DNA of 35,225 bases from Candidatus Competibacteraceae bacterium (lineage in GTDB: Bacteria; Pseudomonadota; Gammaproteobacteria; Competibacterales; Competibacteraceae), in contig JAGRHQ010000014.1 of NCBI GenBank assembly GCA_020444905.1, positions 1 to 35,225 of the forward strand. Direction: 5' to 3'. The notes below the pieces were generated by a model. It made no database searches. It was not told the DNA's origin and saw only the letters and a program-made list of their open reading frames with translations. The position numbers and the translations under genes are program-made. The first letter of the stretch is position 1. Every line of letters begins with the position of its first letter. This document shows, one piece after another, positions 8,231 to 17,295 of the stretch.

Positions 8231-10609
8231 TTACTGCAGGCTGCCAGGCTTTTCGTCAAAAGTTGCTGGCGCCCAACGTTGCAATACCTGCTCTAACGCC
8301 TTTTTCCTGAACGGCTTGGCCAGAAAATCATCCATGCCGCAGGCCAGACAGGCTTCCCGATCGCCTTCCAGAGCATTGGCGGTGATAGCGATAATCGGCA
8401 ACCGGCTGTAGTTCATCGCCTGTTCGCGCGCCCGCCATCGGCGAGTCGCCTCAAAACCATCCATCTCGGGCATTTGGCAGTCCATCAGCACCAGATCATA
8501 ATGCGCGCGCTCCAGAGCCAGCAACGCCAACTGGCCGTTCTCTGCGACCTCGGTCTGGCAGCCCAGCTTATGCAGCATCATCAGCGCCAACTCCTGATTG
8601 ATCAGGTTATCCTCGGCCAGCAGAACATGCGCTGGGCAGTGAACTGTAGTGGCGCTCGCTAACGGCTTCGATACGGGGTCGGGCATCGCGCCTGTTGCGA
8701 CTGTGAGGCTCTGATGCAACAATCGGCGATAGATGGGCTTGTTCAGTGCGCAAATAAAGCCGGCCCGACGCAGATCGCTAACGCCACTCAGCGTCATGGA
8801 CGACAGCAGAATCAACCGCGTCGCGGCAATGGCCGGGTCGGCCTTGATGGCCTGCGCCAGATCGAGTCCAGTCATATCGGGCATGTTCATATCCAGCAGG
8901 GCCAGGTCGTAAGGAGCGCCGGCTTGCCGCGCAGCGCGCAACTTGGCTAATGCCTCCGTTCCATCGCACGCACTATCGGTGTGCAGATTCCAGCTCGCCA
9001 GGTGCTGCTGCAAAATTTCCCGGTTAACAGGATGGTCATCCACCGCCAGCACCCGAAAGCCCGCGGGCAGGCAAACCCTTTTTGATGGAGTAGGCGCCCG
9101 GTCCGACGGCGCCAGCTTCACGGTAAACCAGAAGGCAGAGCCGCGCCCAACCTCGCTGTTGACGCCAATAGTCCCTCCCATAATTTCCACAAGCTGCTTG
9201 GCGATCGCTAATCCTAGACCCGTTCCGCCAAACCGGCGGGTATGCGAACTGTCAGCCTGGGAAAAGACCTCAAACAAACGGGACTGCACCACTGGATTGA
9301 TGCCAATTCCCGTATCGCGCACCGTGCCGCGCAGCACGATTTCGTGGACCATGCCGCCCGGCGCGCGCTCCAGGTTCATCACCACCTCGCCTTGCTCGGT
9401 AAACTTGATGGCGTTGCTCGCCAGATTGATGAACACCTGCTGGAGCCGGGTGGGATCACCTTGCACTGCAGCCGGCACTTCAGGCGCGATCCGGCAAATG
9501 AACTCCAGGCCCTTTATGTGCGCTCGTTCGGCCAGCATCTCTCCCACCGTTTCGATGACTTGACGAGGATCAAAGTCGATCTGCTCCAACTCCAGACGCC
9601 CTGCTTCAATCTTGGAGAAATCCAGGATGTCATTAATAATCGCCAGCAACGCTTCTCCGGATTGTTGCACCCTGTCCACATAGCGCCGCTGGGTAGCGGT
9701 GAGCGGCGTATCCAGCAACAGTTCGTTCATACCCAGCACTCCATTCATCGGCGTGCGGATCTCATGGCTCATGGTCGCCAGGAACTGGGATTTGGCCAAG
9801 CTGGCCGCTTCCGCCGCTTCCTTCGCCTGTCTGAGTTCCGCCGTGCGCATTTCCACCTCGTCTTCCAGATGTTCACGGTGGCGCGCCAATTGTTGATCGC
9901 GGGCCTGAATTTGCGTCAGCATCTCGTTGAAGTTATCGATGAGTTGACCGACTTCATCGTGACTGAATTTGCGCGCGCGCAGCGAGTAATCCTTATTCTC
10001 GGTAATTTGCGCAGCCGTTTGCCCCAGCGCCAAAATGGGATCGGTTAAATAACGGCGAAAGCGCAAACCAACCCAGGCTGCCGTAACCAGGGCAACCAGG
10101 ATCAATCCTCCGGTGCCGAGCAGATACAGGCTGAGAATTCGCCAGGAATCGCTGATATCCGCCAGCAAATACAGTTTGCCGAGTTGTTCGCCATCGACGA
10201 TGATAGATTCATCCAGATAGAGGAAGCGAACCTCGTTAAACCAGCCGGTATGCACGTACGGCGCCCAGTCACAGGATTCATGAGCGCCAACTGACGGGGT
10301 GGCCACGTAACGGGCGAAGGGTGCGCCATCAGCATGGGTGATACAGGCGAATACGACATTGGGCGCGACCCGCAAGGCTTCCAGATTGACTTTTGCGCCT
10401 TGCTCATCGTTGAAAGCTACGGCGGCCTGACTGTTGATGGCGGTTATCCGCGCCAGGGTCGCCAGTTGCGTCAACATATCTTTCTGGAGCTTGAAAGCAG
10501 CGCCAACGGCGAAAATGCCCCAGGCTACGATGAGAGCGATCCCGGCGGTCAGCATCAGAATCAGAATGAATTTCCGGTGCAGCGGCCAATCGTGCAGGTT
10601 CACTATCAT
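8231..10609 (-). CDS. CHASE8-HAMP hybrid sensor histidine kinase with two receiver domains
   Basis: An inner-membrane hybrid histidine kinase of 792 residues. Order: membrane segment about 14-37, periplasmic CHASE8-type sensor about 38-158 ([16 protein letters not shown] is typical), membrane segment about 159-182, HAMP about 183-235, coiled coil to 270, and HisKA with the phospho-acceptor His282 in [10 protein letters not shown]. The HATPase follows, with N-box Asn399, RDTGIGI and GGTGLGLAI. Two receiver domains come next, with phospho-acceptors Asp573 ([11 protein letters not shown]) and Asp710 ([11 protein letters not shown]). No Hpt domain is present, so the phosphate must pass to a separate Hpt protein. 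The ATG at 10609 has GGAG ten bases upstream; a TTG at 10627 is less likely. It lies seven bases after yfiR and is probably co-expressed. CHASE8 is the sensor type that YfiR controls in YfiN. Confidence 0.92.
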   Translation of the reverse strand: MIVNLHDWPLHRKFILILMLTAGIALIVAWGIFAVGAAFKLQKDMLTQLATLARITAINSQAAVAFNDEQGAKVNLEALRVAPNVVFACITHADGAPFARYVATPSVGAHESCDWAPYVHTGWFNEVRFLYLDESIIVDGEQLGKLYLLADISDSWRILSLYLLGTGGLILVALVTAAWVGLRFRRYLTDPILALGQTAAQITENKDYSLRARKFSHDEVGQLIDNFNEMLTQIQARDQQLARHREHLEDEVEMRTAELRQAKEAAEAASLAKSQFLATMSHEIRTPMNGVLGMNELLLDTPLTATQRRYVDRVQQSGEALLAIINDILDFSKIEAGRLELEQIDFDPRQVIETVGEMLAERAHIKGLEFICRIAPEVPAAVQGDPTRLQQVFINLASNAIKFTEQGEVVMNLERAPGGMVHEIVLRGTVRDTGIGINPVVQSRLFEVFSQADSSHTRRFGGTGLGLAIAKQLVEIMGGTIGVNSEVGRGSAFWFTVKLAPSDRAPTPSKRVCLPAGFRVLAVDDHPVNREILQQHLASWNLHTDSACDGTEALAKLRAARQAGAPYDLALLDMNMPDMTGLDLAQAIKADPAIAATRLILLSSMTLSGVSDLRRAGFICALNKPIYRRLLHQSLTVATGAMPDPVSKPLASATTVHCPAHVLLAEDNLINQELALMMLHKLGCQTEVAENGQLALLALERAHYDLVLMDCQMPEMDGFEATRRWRAREQAMNYSRLPIIAITANALEGDREACLACGMDDFLAKPFRKKALEQVLQRWAPATFDEKPGSLQ

Positions 10610-10616
10610 CTTTCGG

Positions 10617-11162
10617 CTACTCCACAATTTTTGCCATGCGCAACATTTGAGCGCTTAATTTCAAGCCGGTCTGTTGTGCAATCACGAGGTTAATGGCGAA
10701 CCGCACTCGACCCTCCTCAAGGTACAATTCGATCATGCCGCCTTTTTCCGCAAAATTGGGTATATCGCTGATAGTGAGGACTGGGATTTGCACCAGTGTA
10801 GCCTGCAATGCTTTCAGTTGCGACGCCTGATCAGCGCCGAGATACAGCATCTGGCAACTTGGCCAATCCTGGGTTGAAGGATTGTCTGTAATTTCAATGG
10901 GACGCCCCTGGGCTTGACGCTGGGCGAGCAATTGCAGTTTGCCGTCCAGTGGAGATTTGCCTAGAACACAGAGCCGCAACGGCGCGGCGGCAAAGGCGAA
11001 AACGCTGTCCGGCCACTCAACAAACTTGGCGAAATTGTAAACAAAACCGGCTTTAACCCCATATTCTGCTGATGAATCGGCTCGGGCGCTCGCTGTCTGA
11101 AACAGCAAGGCGGTTAAACTAAACAGCAGGGCTTTTCTCATCGCATGATGAAGAGCCTTCAT
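10617..11162 (-). CDS. YfiR/DUF4154-family periplasmic protein
   Basis: A 181-residue YfiR-family (DUF4154) protein. The signal peptide covers about residues 1-28 and ends in ASARA. The mature part opens with the family signature [19 protein letters not shown] and has conserved RLCVLG (Cys65) and SCQMLYLG (Cys103), the segment [19 protein letters not shown], and a C-terminal [19 protein letters not shown]. In the Pseudomonas YfiBNR system YfiR is a periplasmic repressor of the CHASE8 diguanylate cyclase YfiN. Here the neighbouring CHASE8 protein is a kinase. The ATG at 11162 is 11 bases after the receptor stop; an ATG at 11141 also leaves a good signal peptide. The family call is secure; the partner is inferred from position. 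Confidence 0.88.
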   Translation of the reverse strand: MKALHHAMRKALLFSLTALLFQTASARADSSAEYGVKAGFVYNFAKFVEWPDSVFAFAAAPLRLCVLGKSPLDGKLQLLAQRQAQGRPIEITDNPSTQDWPSCQMLYLGADQASQLKALQATLVQIPVLTISDIPNFAEKGGMIELYLEEGRVRFAINLVIAQQTGLKLSAQMLRMAKIVE

Positions 11163-11173
11163 GAGCGGAGCGC

Positions 11174-13204
11174 CTAAAACTTGACGTCCAGTTTCAGGTA
11201 AACGCCCCGTTCGATTTCCGTGGGCGCCGATCGAATATATCGAGAAACGAGTTCAGGATGGGTCTGGTCGAAGAGATTTTGTCCGACCAGGGAGATTTCC
11301 AGATCGCGCTGGATTTTCCAGGCTAGCCGCATATCCAGATTCGCATAGGCTGGAATGGTATAGTCGGATCCTTTAACCTCACTGACATAGCGTAGCCAGG
11401 CATCCCATTGCCATGCGGGGTGGAACGCCCACGATGAAAGCAGCGAAAACTGGTGAGTCGGAGGACTGGCGGTGCTGTCGCCGCGTCCCAAGCTATTAAT
11501 CCAGCCATAATCCGCTTGCAAGCGCCAATCGGCGTGGGGACGCCAATCGGCGGATAGTTCCAGGCCGTAAATCCGTGCATCACTCTCATTCTCTACGGCT
11601 CGTTTCAAAGTGATCAGCGGTGGGTTAAGAAGATCAAGCGAACCCGATGAAAGATTTCGTAATCGTTCGTAGTCGTAGTAAAAACCGGCTAAATCCATAC
11701 TCAAAGTCGATGAGTGCTGACGACGCCATCCGATGTCAAACCCTGTCATTCTCTCAGCAGTGAAATCGGAACTACCTTGCAAAATGATCGCTATCGGCAA
11801 ATCGGGATCGACAAAGGGCGGCAGGGATTGTACAAACTCGCCGATGGGGGCGTTGATCAGCCAGACGTTCCCATCGGATTCCGCGCGCGACGGTGTGCGC
11901 ACCACTCGGGAAACCGCCGCCCAGATGCTGGTGCGCGGATCAGGCGTCCAGAGTAACCGCACATTGGGTTGAACCTCGAAACCGGTGTAATCATTATGAT
12001 CAAAGCGACTGCCCAGCGTCAGACGCCAGCGACCGGGAACTAGAGTAATGTCGTCCTGGAGATAGGCGCTGAACAGATCATCGGTGCGTTTGGCGGGATC
12101 GACGGTCACATAGATAGTTCGAGTGGTGTCATCGCTGATGCGCCGATAGCCCAACCCCCAGATCACATCCTGCTGCTGGCTGATGGCGAAACGCTGCTGG
12201 AACTCCAGGTCAAAGATGGTGGTATTCTGATCGAACCAGATATGCTCTAAACGCTGCTGTTCAAGATAGGCTTGCAAGCTGTAACCCGTGTTCAGGCTGG
12301 TTTCCCGTTCCCAGCGGGACAGCAGATAGCCGCCGCGAAGGGTCTGATCAAAATCGGTCAGCAGGTTGGCGCCGGTGGTAGAGGGTAGTAGGACGCGATC
12401 GCTGGATTGACTATTGTAGATTTCGCCTTCGACCAGCAAGCGATCGGTTCCTGCGCGCCGATCCAGACGAACGCCGATGCGCTCATTCCGCCAGTCATCG
12501 ACACCCTCGCCACCCGTTGCCAGACGGGAAGGGCCATAGTCCTGCCCTTTAGCGTATACGCGCAAAGCCGTTTCGTCGTTGATCTTCCAGCCTTGCTGCA
12601 CGAAGCCATCCGCGCGCAACTCTGTACCCCCAGCAACAACCGCTTGCCCTCCCAGCGTCTCTTCAGTCGATTTGGTGATGATGTTGATAACGCCATTCAC
12701 CGCGTTAGCGCCCCACAATGGCGCAGGTCCGCGGATGACCTCGATACGCTTGATGATTTCCAGCGGAATATTCTGGGCTTCCCAAAAAACTCCAGAAAAT
12801 ATTGGTGAATAAAGACTGCGTCCGTCCATTAGCACCAGGAGCTTATTGGAATAGCGGTCGGCAAACCCTCGGATGGAAATCGCCCACTTGTTGTTGCCCA
12901 GGGCAGCGACCTGTACGCCAGGCGCAAGACGTAGCGCTTCCGGAAGGTTGGTGGCGCCGCTACGGCGAATGTCATCGGCGCTAATGACAAACACTGCCGC
13001 TGCAGTATCGGCCAGTGTTTGCGCCTTACGAGATGCGGAAGTCACCACCACCTGCGAGAGTTCTTCAAAACTCAAATCCAGGAAGGCTTCTGCTTCATCA
13101 ACAGAGTCCGCAGCGGCTACATTCGGTAGGTTAGCGAAGCTGATGGTCATACCAAACAGCAGGGCTATCCGACCGGTTGAGGAAAGAGATGGCCTGGATT
13201 TCAT
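11174..13204 (-). CDS. TonB-dependent outer-membrane receptor
   Basis: A 676-residue TonB-dependent receptor. The signal peptide covers about 1-32. It is followed by LDLSFEELSQVVVTSASRK, the TonB-box-like opening common in receptors found beside YfiR and sensor proteins. The plug runs about 62-170 and includes VLMDGRSLYSPIFSG and IEVIRGPAPLWGANAVNGVI. The rest is a beta-barrel ending in the C-terminal phenylalanine (YLKLDVKF) needed for outer-membrane insertion. The size and the VTSASRK-type start resemble the vitamin B12/colicin-receptor branch, but the ligand cannot be read from sequence. The gene is followed after 11 bases by yfiR and then the kinase, and preceded by the DUF805 gene. No clear Shine-Dalgarno is seen, and the leader is AT-rich. 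Confidence 0.92.
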   Translation of the reverse strand: MKSRPSLSSTGRIALLFGMTISFANLPNVAAADSVDEAEAFLDLSFEELSQVVVTSASRKAQTLADTAAAVFVISADDIRRSGATNLPEALRLAPGVQVAALGNNKWAISIRGFADRYSNKLLVLMDGRSLYSPIFSGVFWEAQNIPLEIIKRIEVIRGPAPLWGANAVNGVINIITKSTEETLGGQAVVAGGTELRADGFVQQGWKINDETALRVYAKGQDYGPSRLATGGEGVDDWRNERIGVRLDRRAGTDRLLVEGEIYNSQSSDRVLLPSTTGANLLTDFDQTLRGGYLLSRWERETSLNTGYSLQAYLEQQRLEHIWFDQNTTIFDLEFQQRFAISQQQDVIWGLGYRRISDDTTRTIYVTVDPAKRTDDLFSAYLQDDITLVPGRWRLTLGSRFDHNDYTGFEVQPNVRLLWTPDPRTSIWAAVSRVVRTPSRAESDGNVWLINAPIGEFVQSLPPFVDPDLPIAIILQGSSDFTAERMTGFDIGWRRQHSSTLSMDLAGFYYDYERLRNLSSGSLDLLNPPLITLKRAVENESDARIYGLELSADWRPHADWRLQADYGWINSLGRGDSTASPPTHQFSLLSSWAFHPAWQWDAWLRYVSEVKGSDYTIPAYANLDMRLAWKIQRDLEISLVGQNLFDQTHPELVSRYIRSAPTEIERGVYLKLDVKF

Positions 13205-13218
13205 ATTGAATCAAATAA

Positions 13219-13803
13219 TTATTTTGTTGCGCCGGGGACGCTATTAGACGTCGCTTCCTGGGCGCGTTTCGTGTAATCCATATACGCGGGAATGGCGATG
13301 GCGGCGATGATGCCGATGACCATGATCAGCGGCACAATCAACGCCAGCAGGATGACACCAAGGGTATTAGGCGAGGGTGGATTGCCGAAACGATTGGGAC
13401 CCTGAGTACCCGGCATAATCAGCAGAATCAGATAAAGCACCAGGTTAGCCAGAGGCAACAGGATCAATATCGACCACCAACCGCTGGCGTTGAAGTCATG
13501 CAGGCGCTGAATGGTCAACAGAAACGAGATGACCAACGCCGCCAGGGCAACCACAAGGATCATGCCGCCTGCCAATAGACCCATGGTGTGGTCTTCGCCA
13601 CCGCCCCGTTCTACAAAACCGGCTAAGCCTCCCACCAGCAGCATGACCAGGTTGACCAGTAATCCCATGCCCACTGAATAACCGATGTAGCGAACCCGGC
13701 CCAGTCGGCCTTGAGCGGAAAAAATTTTGACTTCGCCAAATTCCCCGGCTTTAGTAGGCGTGATGGCGCTGCGCGGGGGCTCATAGGGGCTGGGATGGTT
13801 CAT
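13219..13803 (-). CDS. DUF805 membrane protein with pilin-like C-terminal helix
   Basis: A 194-residue inner-membrane protein. DUF805 hallmarks are GRLGRVRYI near residue 32, RLHDFNASGWWSIL at 100-113 and MPGTQGPNRFGNPP at 130-143, with three or four membrane segments between them. After the DUF805 part a further hydrophobic helix, IGIIAAIAIPAYMDYTKRAQ (163-182), closely resembles the N-terminal helix of type IV pilins, but it is placed at the C-terminus and lacks a prepilin cleavage site. The function of DUF805 proteins is unknown. The start is well supported by CGGAGG nine bases before the ATG and by a promoter match upstream. It ends 14 bases before the TonB receptor gene and may be the first gene of that operon. 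Confidence 0.82.
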   Translation of the reverse strand: MNHPSPYEPPRSAITPTKAGEFGEVKIFSAQGRLGRVRYIGYSVGMGLLVNLVMLLVGGLAGFVERGGGEDHTMGLLAGGMILVVALAALVISFLLTIQRLHDFNASGWWSILILLPLANLVLYLILLIMPGTQGPNRFGNPPSPNTLGVILLALIVPLIMVIGIIAAIAIPAYMDYTKRAQEATSNSVPGATK

Positions 13804-13830
13804 GTAATCCTCCGGATTTAATTTCAGGCG

Positions 13831-13859
13831 ATTGTAAGAGCCGCTTGACCGGGCTGCAA
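13831..13859 (-). promoter_or_regulatory. Putative sigma-70 promoter for the DUF805/TonB/yfiR/kinase operon
   Basis: On the minus strand TACAAT (13831-13836, five of six matches to TATAAT) follows TTGCAG (13854-13859, three of six matches to TTGACA) with a 17-base spacer. It lies about 27 bases upstream of the DUF805 start codon, a plausible leader length. Inferred from consensus only. Confidence 0.4.
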
Positions 13860-13959
13860 TGCACTCTCCTATCGATCCTGAAATCTTGCCTTTTCTACTG
13901 GGGATGCGCCATGCTTTTGATTATGCCCAATTCCATCCTCAAGCGTTATATCCAGACTG

Positions 13960-14652
13960 ATGGTTGCGCCAATTGACACGCTGCGCCACATTGAAACTCC
14001 GGAAGGCGTTGCATTGAGCCTGCGGGTGGCGGGACCGGTCGCGCGAATATTGGCCTGGAGCGTGGATAGTCTGATTCGTTACGGCGCATTGTGGGTGCTG
14101 CTGATGGCGCTGGCGATGCTGGGAAAGGGTGGACTGGGGCTGTGGCTGATTATCCTGTTCCTGGCGGAATGGCTCTATCCGGCAGTGTTCGAGGTCTATG
14201 CCGGCGGCGCGACGCCTGGTAAAAAGGTTTTGGGACTCAAAGTCATTCATGCGAACGGCACGCCCATCGATTGGCCGGGGGCGTTGATTCGCAACCTGCT
14301 GCGGGCAGTGGATTTCCTGCCCCTGCTGTATGGCTTTGGACTGGCAGCCATGCTGTGCAATCGCGATTTCCAGCGATTAGGCGATCTGGCGGCGGGCACG
14401 TTGGTTATTTACCGCGACCCGCCCACCGCCGCGCCGCAACTGCCCCCCGGTCCCGCGTTGCCGCCGCCTTTCCCGTTGAGCGTCGCTGAACAACAATTGC
14501 TGATCGACTTCGCTGAACGCAGTACAGCTCTCAACCCGGAACGTCAGGCGGAACTGGCGGATTTCCTGGCGGGCCAAACCGGACTGTATGGCGTGGTCGG
14601 CGTTGAACGCCTATGCGCCTATGCCCGCTGGTTGGCTGGAGAACAGAATTGA
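13960..14652 (+). CDS. RDD-family membrane protein
   Basis: A 230-residue RDD-domain protein. RDD features are VARILAWSVDSLI (the Arg/Asp pattern in the first membrane segment) and GATPGKKVLGLKVIHANG with LIRNLLRAVDFLP further on. A proline-rich stretch (about 152-170) leads to a soluble C-terminal helix-rich tail that other RDD proteins of this cluster type also carry. The function is unknown; members have been proposed as transporters or membrane organisers. The ATG at 13960 has no strong Shine-Dalgarno. It shares the bases TTGA with the start of the next gene, so the RDD, SpoIIM-like and following membrane protein form a coupled set. Similar RDD-SpoIIM sets are often found with MoxR ATPase and DUF58 genes, which are absent here. 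Confidence 0.85.
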   Translation: MVAPIDTLRHIETPEGVALSLRVAGPVARILAWSVDSLIRYGALWVLLMALAMLGKGGLGLWLIILFLAEWLYPAVFEVYAGGATPGKKVLGLKVIHANGTPIDWPGALIRNLLRAVDFLPLLYGFGLAAMLCNRDFQRLGDLAAGTLVIYRDPPTAAPQLPPGPALPPPFPLSVAEQQLLIDFAERSTALNPERQAELADFLAGQTGLYGVVGVERLCAYARWLAGEQN

Positions 14653-15629
14653 AACAACGTCCCTTCGAGGATCGCCATGCCGCTGGCTGGCAAGCGTTCG
14701 CCGCGCAACTGGATCGTCTGGAAGGACAGCGGGCGCCGAAGAATACGCCCACAATAACCCCCTTACCCGTTGCCGAGATGCCCGCTGCCTATCGCCAGCT
14801 TTGTCAGCAGTTGGCGATTGCGCGCTGCCGACGCTACAGCGGTTCGTTACTGGCGCGGCTGAATCAGTGGTCCTTGCGCGCCTACCAGCAGATTTACCGC
14901 GCTCCGCAACGGCGCTGGCAGGTGGCGCTGGACTTTTTGACCACCGACTTTCCGCAACGAGTGCGCGCGGATGCCGGATTGTTCTGGCTCTGCGCGGCGC
15001 TGTTCTACCTGCCGCTGCTGGGCATGGGTTGGGCGGTCTACCAGGCCCCGGAATTGATTTACAGTTTGCTGCCGCCGGAAGCGGTCGCCGATCTCGAAAT
15101 GATGTACGCGCCTGACCCGGCGGCTGATGACCGCGACGCCGCAAGTGATCTGGCGATGTTTGGCTACTACATCCATAACAACATCGGCCTGGGTTTCCGC
15201 ACCTTCGCTGGCGGAGTGTTGTTCGGCGTGGGTTCTGCCTTCATGTTGTTGTTCAATGGGATATTCATCGGCGCGGTGTCTGGCTATCTGACTGCGCAAG
15301 GGTCTATCGAGACCTTTTATACCTTCATCGCAGGTCATGGCGCTTTTGAATTAACCGGTATCGTGCTGGCCGGAGTGGCGGGGTTGAAAATGGGCTGGGC
15401 CATTCTTGCTCCGGGTCGGCTTAGTCGGATAGAAGCCCTGCGGCAAGCAGCCTCCGGCGGCGTCCGGTTGATTTTGGGCGTAATGGCGCTCTTGCTGCTG
15501 GCGGCGTTTATCGAAGCGTTCTGGTCGTCCAACCGGGCGATTCCGGCGGTGATCAAGTATGCAGTTGGCGTTGCAGGCTGGCTGCTGGTTATTCTCTATT
15601 TGACATGGGCGGGCCGGCGTGGCGCTTGA
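14649..15629 (+). CDS. SpoIIM/DUF95-family membrane protein
   Basis: A 326-residue member of the stage II sporulation protein M (DUF95) family, here in a non-sporulating context. A soluble N-terminal half (to about residue 110) contains basic helices. It is followed by several membrane segments, including the family core YYIHNNIGLGFRTFAGGVLF and the loop GHGAFELTGIVLAGVAGL. The proposed start is TTG at 14649: GGAG stands seven bases upstream, and TTG overlaps the RDD stop as TTGA, a typical coupled junction. No in-frame ATG nearby fits. The function of non-sporulation SpoIIM proteins is unknown. Confidence 0.82.
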   Translation: MKQRPFEDRHAAGWQAFAAQLDRLEGQRAPKNTPTITPLPVAEMPAAYRQLCQQLAIARCRRYSGSLLARLNQWSLRAYQQIYRAPQRRWQVALDFLTTDFPQRVRADAGLFWLCAALFYLPLLGMGWAVYQAPELIYSLLPPEAVADLEMMYAPDPAADDRDAASDLAMFGYYIHNNIGLGFRTFAGGVLFGVGSAFMLLFNGIFIGAVSGYLTAQGSIETFYTFIAGHGAFELTGIVLAGVAGLKMGWAILAPGRLSRIEALRQAASGGVRLILGVMALLLLAAFIEAFWSSNRAIPAVIKYAVGVAGWLLVILYLTWAGRRGA

Positions 15630-16401
15630 GACGATCAACGCTGAATTGCGCCGGCGCAATGTCTGGGAAGCCACCGACCTGGGTATGGCGATGGCTCGTC
15701 AGTGGTTCAGTCCGGTCTATGCCGCCTGGTTCGCGGTCGCGCTGCCATTATTTGTGCTGTTGCACCTGGCGTGTTGGGGACACTGGTGGTTGGCGCCGTG
15801 GCTGATGTGGTGGCTAAAACCCCTGCTGGATCGTCCGCTGCTGTATATTTTCAGTCACGCCCTGTTTGCCGATCCGCCGGATCGGCGCCAGTTCTGGCGG
15901 GCATTGCCAGGATTATTGTGCCGACGGCAAGCGCTGGCGGCGCTGACTTGGCGGCGTCTGGATTCCGCCCGTTCCTTCACGCTCCCCGTCGGACAATTGG
16001 AAGGACTGACCGGCAAGGCCCGCCGGCAACGGTTGCGCGATTTGAGTTATCCAGGCCGGGGCGCGGCGGTATGGTTGACCGTGATCGGTTTGCACCTGGA
16101 AATTGCTCTGGATTTTGCCCTGATCGCTCTAGTGTGGATACTCATTCCCGATTTCGTGGCCCTGGAGTTTTCTGATCTGCTGGATGACAGCGATGCCTGG
16201 GGACAACTTTGGCTGAATGTCGTGGGGTTCTGTGGATTGAGTCTGGTGGAGCCGTTCTATGTCGCTGCCGGTTTTGCGCTTTATCTCAACCGGCGCGCCT
16301 GGCTGGAAGCCTGGGATCTGGAACTGGGTTTTCGGAAAATGGCGACGCGGTTTAGTAAACCAGCGTCGCACCTGGCTGAACAATCTCAAAAATCTCGATG
16401 A
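15619..16401 (+). CDS. Membrane protein resembling the N-terminal part of DUF4129-type proteins; possibly truncated
   Basis: A 260-residue membrane protein beginning at GTG 15619, overlapping the SpoIIM gene by 11 bases. It opens with WEATDLGMAMARQWFSPVYAAW and has membrane segments near 34-53, 56-75, 155-182 and 203-225, ending in YLNRRAWLEAWDLELGFRKM. From memory this matches the N-terminal membrane region of longer proteins that carry a DUF4129 domain and follow RDD and SpoIIM genes. Here the protein stops about 15 residues after that region, so it may be a shortened version. Its last 50 bases overlap the 3' end of the convergent HDOD gene. The function is unknown. Confidence 0.7.
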   Translation: MALETINAELRRRNVWEATDLGMAMARQWFSPVYAAWFAVALPLFVLLHLACWGHWWLAPWLMWWLKPLLDRPLLYIFSHALFADPPDRRQFWRALPGLLCRRQALAALTWRRLDSARSFTLPVGQLEGLTGKARRQRLRDLSYPGRGAAVWLTVIGLHLEIALDFALIALVWILIPDFVALEFSDLLDDSDAWGQLWLNVVGFCGLSLVEPFYVAAGFALYLNRRAWLEAWDLELGFRKMATRFSKPASHLAEQSQKSR

Positions 16402-17218
16402 CCTGAAGGTTAATTTCAGTAGGAAGCGCCGCTAGGGATTCTGGCGGCAGGGAGAGCATATCGGCGAGCGACGCCAGGATATCCGGCGAATCCACGGTCA
16501 ATGGAGTCGCATTGGCGCTGGGTTGCAGGCTGTTCGCAACATAGACGGCAGCATGGACAATCACCGCTTCCAGCCAATAACTCGGGGCTTTGGCCGGCTC
16601 CAAATGATGAGCAACCGCGACCCACAGGCGTTCCGGAAACCGCCAGGTTTTGAGCAGCTCAGCACTCAGATCTGCATAGGTAAAACCAAAGACCTGGCGC
16701 TCGGCGACGACCGTATCCACTCCTTCCTGTTCGAACCTTTGCAAGACCTGGCGATATTGATCGGGACATTGGCTGTAAAAAACCAGCTTGCCCACGCTAT
16801 GCAGCAGCCCCGCCAGGAATAACCGTTCACCCTCCGACAAACGACAACGCCGGGCCAGTTCCCGGGCGGCGATCCCACAGGCGATACTGTGAAACCAGAA
16901 TATTTCCATGTTCACCTGTTCCGGTGGCAAACCCTTGAACAAGTTGACTGCCGATGTCGCAACCACCAAATCCCGCAATTCCCGTTGGCCAATCAAATAA
17001 ATGGCTTGCGAAACGGTATCCACCGGCTTGGATAATCCATAGTACGCGCTGTTGATCAAGCGCAATAAGCGCGCGGATAAGCCTGGATCGCACAGAATGA
17101 CTTCAGCCAAGTCCGACGGTCGAGTATTGGGCTGATCAATCAGCTCATTGACCCGAAAAGTCACATCGGGCAGGGAAAACAGGGTATGGGTGCCTTGCAC
17201 CAGAGATTCGGGAGTCAT
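16352..17218 (-). CDS. HDOD-domain protein
   Basis: A 288-residue protein made almost entirely of one HDOD domain, a catalytically dead relative of HD phosphohydrolases used in bacterial signalling. The core VILCDPGLSARLLRLINSAYYG near residues 40-61 and VSQAIYLIGQRELRDLV after it are typical. GLLHSVGKLVFY shows Ser where an active HD enzyme would have Asp. No EAL, GGDEF or receiver domain is attached. The ATG at 17218 is preferred to TTG at 17233. Its 3' end overlaps the convergent membrane-protein gene by 50 bases. A GC-rich hairpin, GGGCGA...TCGCCC (17251-17270), lies about 33 bases upstream of the start and could affect expression. Confidence 0.88.
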   Translation of the reverse strand: MTPESLVQGTHTLFSLPDVTFRVNELIDQPNTRPSDLAEVILCDPGLSARLLRLINSAYYGLSKPVDTVSQAIYLIGQRELRDLVVATSAVNLFKGLPPEQVNMEIFWFHSIACGIAARELARRCRLSEGERLFLAGLLHSVGKLVFYSQCPDQYRQVLQRFEQEGVDTVVAERQVFGFTYADLSAELLKTWRFPERLWVAVAHHLEPAKAPSYWLEAVIVHAAVYVANSLQPSANATPLTVDSPDILASLADMLSLPPESLAALPTEINLQVIEIFEIVQPGATLVY

Positions 17219-17295
17219 AACGGAGTAACCCAATGGCCAATGTTAATGAAGGGCGATCGGACCGTCGCCCGTGCAAAATGTAGCAAATTCGGAAT

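Noticed and set aside
9242..10048. Long plus-strand frame opposite the histidine kinase
   Set aside because: Antisense shadow of a well-supported kinase gene, composition typical of reverse-frame translation, no family similarity.
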